Source: Brooklawnia sp032229645 (GTDB lineage Bacteria; Actinomycetota; Actinomycetes; Propionibacteriales; Propionibacteriaceae). From it: DNA of 64,000 nt. Shown here piece after piece: positions 26,701-32,722 of the stretch; the first letter of the stretch is position 1; every line of letters starts with the position of its first letter. Both the position numbers and the translations under genes were made by a program. The notes below the pieces were generated by a model. It was not told where the DNA came from. It saw only the letters and a list, made by a program, of their open reading frames with translations, and ran no database searches. The stretch lies in NCBI GenBank assembly GCA_963722295.1, contig CAVRLB010000010.1, positions 310,001 through 374,000 on the forward strand, written 5' to 3'.

Positions 26701-26836
26701 GGTCTACTGGGTGCTGACCCGTGCCTATGGTTTTGCGCGGTTGGATGTCGTGGCTCAGCTATCTGAGCTATCCATGGCTGATGAGATCCGCCCTGAAGAT
26801 CCGTCGTCCGTTGCATCGGCGATTGCGGCTGCTGGA
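26660..26836 (+). pseudogene. PIN-domain (VapC/FitB) toxin remnant
   Basis: About 59 residues in a frame different from the antitoxin resemble the middle of a PIN ribonuclease: FVATVVWAEVYWVLTRAYGF, then IRPEDPSSVASAIAA. The N-terminal LDTNVL strand with the first catalytic Asp and the C-terminal DALIA region are missing. It overlaps the end of the truncated antitoxin. Confidence 0.6.
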
Positions 26837-26895
26837 GACTGCTCGCATAGCCGTCGTGGGATGATCGGACCACGTGACCCAAGGAGGCTGGTGAG

Positions 26896-27633
26896 ATGCT
26901 CGCGATCATCGCAGCGTTGGAGGAGGAACTGTCGGCGATCGTGGCCGCTGCCCGTGACGAGGGCGAGATCCGCTCCGAGAAGGTAGCGGGCGTCACGCTG
27001 ATGCACGGAACGCTTGCTGGTCAGCAGGTGCTGCTCACGCAGTCCGGGATCGGAAAGGCGGCTGCGGCAGCAACCGCTGCCGTCCTGGCCGAGCGGGTGG
27101 ATGGCATGATTCATGTCGGCACGGCCGGCGGCATTGGGCAGGGTGTGAACCCCGGCGACATAGTTGTCGCCACCGAACTCTTGCAGCACGACCTGGATGC
27201 GCGTCCGCTGTGGGATCGCTGGGTTTCCCCGGTAGTCGGCAAGGCCCGCATCCCTGCGGACGTCTACCTGACTGCGGCCCTCGCGGGGGCTGCCGTCGGC
27301 GCGATCTCTCGGCATCGGGTTGCGCTTGCCGAACTCGGGTTCGACGGACCAACCGTTCGTCCGGGATTGATTATCTCCGGCGATGTCTTCGTCAACACTG
27401 CTGAGGGTTCGGCTCGGTTGCGTAGTGAGCTTCCGGACGCCCTGGCGGTCGAGATGGAAGGTGCCGCCGTCGCCCAGGTCTGTGCCATGGCGGGAATCCC
27501 GTTCGCCGTTGCCAGGACGATCTCCGATCGGGCAGATCACAACGCGAACGTCGACTTCCCGGCTTTCTTGCGCAAGGTGGCGGCCCCCTACGCCCGGGAT
27601 CTGGTGGTCGGCGCGCTCAAGGTGCTGAGCTAG
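26896..27633 (+). CDS. mtnN: 5'-methylthioadenosine/S-adenosylhomocysteine nucleosidase
   Basis: 245 residues. It cleaves methylthioadenosine and SAH, releasing adenine. Family marks: IAALEEELSAI with the proton-donor Glu, QSGIGKAAAA, VGTAGGIG, VEMEGAAVAQVC with the ribose-binding Glu, and RTISDRAD with the catalytic Asp. CAAGGAGG lies upstream of the ATG. A collapsed second copy lies at 28894-29076, and part of the downstream spacer is duplicated as well. Confidence 0.92.
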   Translation: MLAIIAALEEELSAIVAAARDEGEIRSEKVAGVTLMHGTLAGQQVLLTQSGIGKAAAAATAAVLAERVDGMIHVGTAGGIGQGVNPGDIVVATELLQHDLDARPLWDRWVSPVVGKARIPADVYLTAALAGAAVGAISRHRVALAELGFDGPTVRPGLIISGDVFVNTAEGSARLRSELPDALAVEMEGAAVAQVCAMAGIPFAVARTISDRADHNANVDFPAFLRKVAAPYARDLVVGALKVLS

Positions 27634-27688
27634 CGCCTCTTCCCGGTCGAGTAGGGCCAGGTGGCCTCTCGGTTTCCCGTCCGTCAGA

Positions 27689-27750
27689 TCTCCAAGTTGG
27701 ATCGCGTGGGCGTGAGACTATCGAGTCGGTCGAAGGTCCAATACCATTTC
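27689..27750. repeat. spacer duplicated at 29155-29214
   Basis: The stretch around GGGCGTGAGACT and CGAAGGTCCAATACC occurs here after mtnN and again at 29155-29214 after the mtnN remnant, with scattered mismatches. It shows that the duplicated segment included the gene and its 3' flank. Confidence 0.7.
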
Positions 27751-27776
27751 GTTTCGCCTTCGTGGAGGGTTATGTC

Positions 27777-28097
27777 ATGAAACCCCACACCAACTCCCGT
27801 GAGGGTCGACAGACGAGCCATCTTCTGGGAGCCGGCTCAACACCGGTCGGCTATGCCGCGTTTGGCGTAGCGACGCTCACATACCTTTGCGTTATCTCCT
27901 GGGCTGCGCTCGTACGACCATCCACTGCAACGCGCGACCTCCTGACGGCTGTGGCAATCGGTTTCTTGTGGGCTGCGTGGCTGGTCGTTCTGGTCGTTGG
28001 GTTTCGCTCGTCTTTTCGATCGCCTCCACGATGGGTTCAGGGGCTCTGCGGGGTTTGCGTCGCGGTATCCGTGGCCCTGAGCCTGCTGGTTGCGTAG
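27777..28097 (+). CDS. small membrane protein of unknown function
   Basis: 106 residues, three hydrophobic helices (about 23-46, 57-80, 86-105) after a polar N-terminus. ATG 27777 follows GGAGGG. I do not recognise the family. It lies between mtnN and the AlkD-like gene, inside the span bracketed by the duplicated spacer. Confidence 0.55.
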   Translation: MKPHTNSREGRQTSHLLGAGSTPVGYAAFGVATLTYLCVISWAALVRPSTATRDLLTAVAIGFLWAAWLVVLVVGFRSSFRSPPRWVQGLCGVCVAVSVALSLLVA

Positions 28098-28137
28098 CGC
28101 GGTACGGGCCGACGATCGTGCAGGCGATACTTGATGC

Positions 28138-28806
28138 ATGAGCGAGATGACCCTGGCCCAGCTGCTGGACGAGCTCGAAGCGCTCGAGGATCCGAAGATC
28201 CGCGCGGTGAACCAGAGGCACGGCGATGACCATGGCGTGAACCTCACGAAGCTGCGAGCGCTGGCCAAGCAGATCAAGGCCCAGCAAGATCTGGCCGCCG
28301 AGCTGTGGACGACTGGTGACGCGGCTGCCCGTCTGCTCGCGCTGCTGGTCTTCAAGCCCCGTTCGTTCAGCGAGGACGAACTGGATGCGATGCTGCGCGA
28401 TTCCCGCACGCCGAAGGTGCAGGACTGGCTGGTGAACTACATCGTGAAGAAGTCGCCGCATGCTGAGGCGCTGCGGCAAAGATGGTTCGATGACCCGGAT
28501 CCGGTGGTGGCCAGCGCCGGCTGGGAGCTCACCGCCAGCCGCATCGTGAAGAATGCTGACGGACTCGACCTGGCCGGATTGCTGGACCGCATCGAGGCCG
28601 AGATGGCCGACGCCCCTCAGCGCCTCCAGTGGTCGATGAATTTCTGTCTGGGCAACATCGGCATTGAGCATGCCGACTACCGCAGCCGTGCCCTGCAGAT
28701 CGGGGAACGCCTCGGGGTGCTGAAGGACTACCCGACCTCGCCGGGATGCGTGTCACCCTATGCTCCGGTCTGGATCAACGAAATGGTGCGCCGCAAGCAG
28801 GGATAG
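28138..28806 (+). CDS. AlkD-like HEAT-repeat DNA alkylation repair protein
   Basis: 222 residues, all helical with tandem HEAT-like pairs. The segments RHGDDHGVNLTKLRALAKQI near the N-terminus and VQDWLVNYIVKKSPHAEAL, ASAGWELTASRIVKN are typical of the AlkD-like branch. AlkD glycosylases excise bulky cationic alkylpurines; many distant members lack the catalytic Asp, which I cannot place with certainty here. Confidence 0.75.
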   Translation: MSEMTLAQLLDELEALEDPKIRAVNQRHGDDHGVNLTKLRALAKQIKAQQDLAAELWTTGDAAARLLALLVFKPRSFSEDELDAMLRDSRTPKVQDWLVNYIVKKSPHAEALRQRWFDDPDPVVASAGWELTASRIVKNADGLDLAGLLDRIEAEMADAPQRLQWSMNFCLGNIGIEHADYRSRALQIGERLGVLKDYPTSPGCVSPYAPVWINEMVRRKQG

Positions 28807-28893
28807 CGCGGCCGCGTGCTATGTCGGTGGACTCGTCCCGGCCGACGGCTAGGTGTCATGATGAAGTCCAGTTGATCCGAGGAGACTGGTGAG

Positions 28894-29076
28894 ATGCGCG
28901 TGGTTGTCGCGGCGTTGGAAGCTGAGCTCTCGGCAATCGTGGCCGCTGCTCGCGATGAGGGCGAGTTGCGGTGGCAGGCGTTACGCTGATGCGTGGCACG
29001 TCCGCTTTGGGACCGCTGGGTTCGCCGGTTGTGGGCCCCGGGATCTGCTCGTCGGCGCGCTCAAGGTGCTGAATTG
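28894..29076 (+). pseudogene. collapsed second copy of mtnN
   Basis: The start region matches mtnN with its ribosome-binding site (GGTGAGATG; AALEAELSAIVAAARDEGEL). Next come frame-shifted scraps matching VAGVTLM-G, then RPLWDRWV, then the very end (RDLLVGALKVLN). Most of the middle, including the catalytic Asp, is deleted. The spacer that follows mtnN is also repeated (29155-29214). The region 29077-29394 holds only that repeat and AT-rich sequence without a convincing gene. Confidence 0.85.
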
Positions 29077-29154
29077 GTCGGCGAGATTCGTAGCGTGGTT
29101 GGCGCGCATCAGACACTGGCGCGGGAGCCCTGGGCGCCGGCTTGTCTGCCAGGT

Positions 29155-29214
29155 GTCCAGCTGGAGCGCGCGGGCGTGAGACTGTCAAGTCAATCGAAGG
29201 TCCAATACCTTTTT
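29155..29214. repeat. second copy of the mtnN 3' spacer
   Basis: Matches 27689-27750; see that entry. Just after it the base composition becomes clearly AT-richer, marking the left edge of the likely acquired island. Confidence 0.7.
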
Positions 29215-29394
29215 GCTTCACACTGGCGGAAACTTCTCTTAAGAAGCCGACGACACAATTGATGCAACCTACTGGTTTCGCCAGCTGGGTTTTTGGCGGG
29301 ACTATGAGAATCAGCTTTCTTGTTGTCGACGAAATTGCCAGAATCGCCGTTTGCATGCTGACCGGAGCTTCGAAATCTGGACCTACCCTGTTCA

Positions 29395-29868
29395 GTGTTA
29401 GGAGAAGACAATGCCAACCCAATACTTGATGATTGTCGATGGGCTGTGCCCGGCTTGTTCATCTCTCGGACGAGAGGTTGCTGGAGCAACGGCCACCCTG
29501 CGACCGCGCTGGTGCATGGCTCAGGCCAAGTCAGCTTCCTCGTTGAGGAGATGCCTAAAGGATCCTTCAGTCTAGCATTATCGGGGAAGAACCTAGAGAT
29601 ATCCTCAGTAGAGGGAGGGTTGCTTGGCAGTCTAGATGTTAGCGGGAAAGACGCCTCTCCTGTGTATCCTGATTCAGGTGTGGGTCCGCAAAATACCTAC
29701 ACTTTTGGTGTATGTTTCGTTGCGTGTATGGGCGGCAGCATCAGCTCTCAGTGCATTGTTAACTGCGTCCAAGCGGCGATCAATCCTACTGACACTTTGG
29801 CCTGTTTCTTGTGTGCAGGGCAGCATGGAATATCGTGTATGTGGGCCTGCCGTCATCATATCTTATGA
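29395..29868 (+). CDS. cysteine-rich peptide precursor, halocin C8-like C-terminus
   Basis: The frame codes for up to 157 residues. The C-terminal 54 residues hold eight cysteines in four close pairs: VCFVAC, QCIVNC, ACFLC and SCMWAC, with no charged core. This spacing recalls the halocin C8-like bacteriocin domain, known in haloarchaea and actinobacteria. The real start is unclear: GTG 29395 has no Shine-Dalgarno, and the well-placed TTAGGAG at 29399-29405 points to ATG 29411 in another frame, suggesting a frameshift or two genes. No membrane signal is evident. It precedes a hydrolase-like gene by 11 bp. Family assignment is tentative. Confidence 0.5.
   Translation: MLGEDNANPILDDCRWAVPGLFISRTRGCWSNGHPATALVHGSGQVSFLVEEMPKGSFSLALSGKNLEISSVEGGLLGSLDVSGKDASPVYPDSGVGPQNTYTFGVCFVACMGGSISSQCIVNCVQAAINPTDTLACFLCAGQHGISCMWACRHHIL
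29411..29575 (+). other. short frame with CxxC motif, possibly the true 5' part of the peptide gene
   Basis: ATG 29411 has an ideal AGGAG seven bases upstream. It encodes 54 residues beginning QYLMIVDGLCPACSSLGREV, a thiol (CxxC) motif in a beta-strand setting like thioredoxin-type or DCC proteins, then runs out at a TAG. A one-frame shift near 29495-29510 would join it to the cysteine-rich frame. It could instead be a decayed thiol protein. Confidence 0.4.
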
Positions 29869-29879
29869 GAGGGAATAGC

Positions 29880-30671
29880 ATGAGTTCACTGATAATCATT
29901 GATCCGCAGCTTGGCCCATACGGCCTTGGGAGCTTAGCCGAGCTTCTGGCTGGTGCGACAGCCGACTCTGCTGCCACGGTGCATTCGATCCTTGCGATGG
30001 CCCAGGCGATTGAGGTAGCTGATCGCCTTCAGCGAACTCGTGATCTGTTGCCAGGAAACGTCGCGACGCGCGGAGCCGGCTGTAATGTCGCGGCGTATCT
30101 ACTTGCGATGAATGAGGTGCGCCGAGTCTTGCTGATAGACCCGGTACCTACGTTCACTCGGGATTGGGGGTTTAACAAGGCAAGCCGAACCGATACTCAT
30201 TTCGTCGAGCGGATTGTTGCTGCGGCGGAGGCAGAGCCCGACTTGGAGGCCATCAAGGTCTGGTCTGACCCGGAAGTTGATGAGGGCAGACTACCGGACT
30301 CGGCTTATGGGTTGATGGCCAGTGAAATGAGTCGCCGTCCCGAGGTGCGCGAGCGGTTAGAGCAAGCCCTTCGCGCGACCGAGGTGCCCCGACAGCCGTA
30401 CGATGATCAGCGGTTGAGACCTAGCCTTAAAGCCGAGGAAGAACTCGATTGGCTCGCGAACGTTCGTGGCGTTGAACCCGCATCGGTAACTATCTGGCTG
30501 TCGCATGATGCCCGAGGTAACGCGCCTCAAGCGCAACAGGGTTACCTGCTCAACGCTCTGCCCGGGGTCTCCGTCGTCGTCCAGCCCTGGGAGCACTACG
30601 ACTTTCTTGTTGACCCGAAGCCGGTGGCTGCCGCGCTTCATGACTGGCTACATGACCCGCCGCCTAGCTAG
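29880..30671 (+). CDS. alpha/beta-hydrolase-fold protein without the serine nucleophile
   Basis: 263 residues. The nucleophile elbow, normally GHSAGGNVA in related hydrolases, reads TRGAGCNVAAYLLA, so the Ser is replaced by Gly. The rest of the fold looks kept: VRRVLLIDPVPTF after the elbow, and a late His in QPWEHYDFLVDPKPVAAAL. It may be a binding or immunity protein rather than an enzyme; a cysteine two residues on could also act. ATG 29880 follows GAGAGGGAATAG. Codon usage is AT-richer than the genome average. Confidence 0.55.
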   Translation: MSSLIIIDPQLGPYGLGSLAELLAGATADSAATVHSILAMAQAIEVADRLQRTRDLLPGNVATRGAGCNVAAYLLAMNEVRRVLLIDPVPTFTRDWGFNKASRTDTHFVERIVAAAEAEPDLEAIKVWSDPEVDEGRLPDSAYGLMASEMSRRPEVRERLEQALRATEVPRQPYDDQRLRPSLKAEEELDWLANVRGVEPASVTIWLSHDARGNAPQAQQGYLLNALPGVSVVVQPWEHYDFLVDPKPVAAALHDWLHDPPPS

Positions 30672-30847
30672 CTGGTATTCGGCGCCCTCGCTGCAGTTGG
30701 TTGGCGGTTTGCCGAGCGATCCTATATGGGCCTCCTCTCTGGGCGCGGCTGCTGTCACGGTTGATTTGATGCTCCGTATATGCAAAGTGCAGAAACCGAC
30801 GATCTCCAGCACCATGATCTTTGGTGCATGTGTCGAAAGGCGAGACT

Positions 30848-31054
30848 ATGAAACGCCTGGTCCTTGTTCTTCTGGCCGCTTCTCTCCTAGGTAACTCAGA
30901 ATTCGGTGGCGTGGCCCGTTTTGCGGGCGAATTGGTGCCGATCGTCGTCGTGAATGCTGGGCGAAACCACAAACTTCAGCGTTCAATGGATGGTGTCGAA
31001 AGTGACGAGATATGCAAGCTTTTCCCTTGGCTTCCCGGATGCGCCAGAATCTAG
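30848..31054 (+). CDS. short secreted peptide with C-x8-C tail
   Basis: 68 residues. It has an N-terminal signal-like segment (MKRLVLVLLAASLLGN), a second hydrophobic patch (LVPIVVVNAG) and the tail EICKLFPWLPGCARI, in which two Cys bracket eight residues. GGCGAG lies just upstream of the ATG. It lies next to a two-component system and could be its signal peptide or a small bacteriocin; this is speculation from size and place. Confidence 0.45.
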   Translation: MKRLVLVLLAASLLGNSEFGGVARFAGELVPIVVVNAGRNHKLQRSMDGVESDEICKLFPWLPGCARI

Positions 31055-31057
31055 AAG

Positions 31058-31793
31058 TCATAAACGATTGAATGCCCACGCACACAATTGGGTTCTGGAC
31101 TCGGACAGAGTCTTGCGCATGCACGAGCCAACGTGAGTCTTGACGGTTGCCTCGGTGATCCCGAGTCGACGGGCTGTTTGTTGGTTGGTGAGTCCTAAAC
31201 ACACCAGCTTAATTACCTGGTGCTCGCGGTGTGTTAGGGCCTGCGAGGAATTAATTTAGTCGGGTTCGGGCGTGTCGGGGTTGAGGGTGTAGTTCCATTC
31301 GCCGTGCCAGTCATGTGGGGTCCAGGTGCCGTTGGTCGCGAGTTCTTTCATGGTCTGGTCGGGGATCGTGATGCCGGTGGGGTAGTCGTGGGTGTCTGCC
31401 GGTAGGCGGTGCAATGTGCTGCAGGGGGACGTCTAGAAGGGCGGCTTCAATCTCCTCGATTCCTGCGGACTTAGACAGCAATGCATCGGCGCTGGAGTCC
31501 TCCAGTTCTTTAGCCAATGTCTCTTTGCTGTAGGAGGATAGTAGGACTACACGAGTTGTCTGATTAGCCTCCTTAATTCGGACACACGCCGCGAAGCCGT
31601 CCATCTTTGGCATGCGGATATCCATAAGTACTGCGTCGACCGATTCCTTACTGCAGTATCCGGCTGCTTCGGCGCCGTCACCGAATGTTGCAAGAACCTT
31701 TAATAGGCCGCGCTGGCCGAGCATACGAGCTATGATCTTACGCACAATTGGATCATTGTCGACAACGATGATCTTTAGGTTTCGCTTAGCCAT
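31058..31793 (-). pseudogene. LuxR-type response regulator split by an IS fragment
   Basis: The 5' part (31793-31397) encodes a full receiver domain: IIVVDNDPIVRKIIARML, Asp in AVLMDIRMPKMDG, VVLLSSYSKE, Lys in LLSKSAG. The 3' part (31236-31058) encodes a complete LuxR helix-turn-helix (LTHREHQVIKLVCLGLTNQQ, EATVKTHVGS) up to its TGA. Between them lie 160 bp of an ISAzo13-type end. The reading through the IS stops at 31311, so the DNA-binding domain is disconnected. Confidence 0.8.
31237..31396. mobile_element. 160-bp terminal fragment of the ISAzo13-family element
   Basis: It matches 41406-41565 of the intact element with one visible mismatch (GGGTTC for GGGTTT), beginning exactly at the element's terminus GGGCCTGCGAGG. 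The other part of the element is missing here. It interrupts the response regulator. The near identity implies a recent event. Confidence 0.9.
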
Positions 31794-32677
31794 GTATTTG
31801 CTCGCGAAGGTAGAGGCGGCAACTCGTCCGCACTACCCCGAGAATTATGGAGATTGGTGCCGGCAGGCTGTTTCTTTGATGCAAGCATTTGGATCTCAAA
31901 CCGGTTGTCCCTCAGGGATGTCATAACTTGGCGGGCGTCGTGGACCACGGCTTCGCATGCTTGTGCGATCTGCATTAATTCGTCGGCAGAGACGGATTCG
32001 GGTGGCTTCTGCTGCAGTTCTCGCGTGAGCCAAAGCGCCTGCGCCGCTCCATGCGCAACAGAATCGTGCAACGTTAGCGCTGCTGAAGAAGCCCGGCACT
32101 CGGATTCGTGAAAGAGTCTTAACTCATGACACTGCTGTCTGCGTCTGGCGTATTCGATAAAGAGCCCGACAAGCACAGACGCGGCGGTCACTATCAGATG
32201 ACCGCCCATTAGCGGCGACCAGCGCCCGGTGGCGACGGCGGTGACCGATAGATGAAGACCAGCTAGGACCAGATGGCAGCTCGCCCAAATGGCTGCGGCA
32301 ACATTCCGTCCTGTTGCCAGGGTGATGATGAGAATCGCGTAGCCGCCGACGATACCCGGCGCAGCGTCGATTGCGGGCCATTTGACATAGAGAATCAAGA
32401 GGGCTGTTCCGGCGACGGCAGCGGAGCTGGCCGGAAAGCGCCCAGAAAGCGCGACAGCGACGAGAATCGTCCATTGCACAGCAGACGCAGGCCAGTTTTG
32501 ACTCCACGCCACATCTGACCCGTGGTATAGACCAGCTAGTAGCACAGCAGCGAGTAGACTCCACTGCGGCGCGATAGGGCCCAAAGCCGCAACTCGTTTG
32601 GGAACTCTGGCCCGAGCCCGGATCCGTGCTTTCCCCAACATAAGCTCATGATGCCATTTGGTGTGGCTCATGGTCAT
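31775..32677 (-). CDS. sensor histidine kinase lacking the ATPase domain
   Basis: 300 residues. Six hydrophobic helices (about 35-170) lead to a HisKA_3-like helix with ALTLHDSVAHGAAQALWLTR (His in LHDSVAH). After DARQVMTSLRDNRFEIQML the protein ends within about 40 residues, so the whole HATPase_c domain with its N and G boxes is missing. The stop overlaps the start of the regulator gene by 19 bp. It may be a decayed or signal-binding remnant. Confidence 0.65.
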   Translation of the reverse strand: MTMSHTKWHHELMLGKARIRARARVPKRVAALGPIAPQWSLLAAVLLAGLYHGSDVAWSQNWPASAVQWTILVAVALSGRFPASSAAVAGTALLILYVKWPAIDAAPGIVGGYAILIITLATGRNVAAAIWASCHLVLAGLHLSVTAVATGRWSPLMGGHLIVTAASVLVGLFIEYARRRQQCHELRLFHESECRASSAALTLHDSVAHGAAQALWLTRELQQKPPESVSADELMQIAQACEAVVHDARQVMTSLRDNRFEIQMLASKKQPAGTNLHNSRGSADELPPLPSRANTWLSET

Positions 32678-32722
32678 GAGGATGTGTATTTGCTCGTCAA
32701 GCAGATCTTCGCTGAGCGGTGC

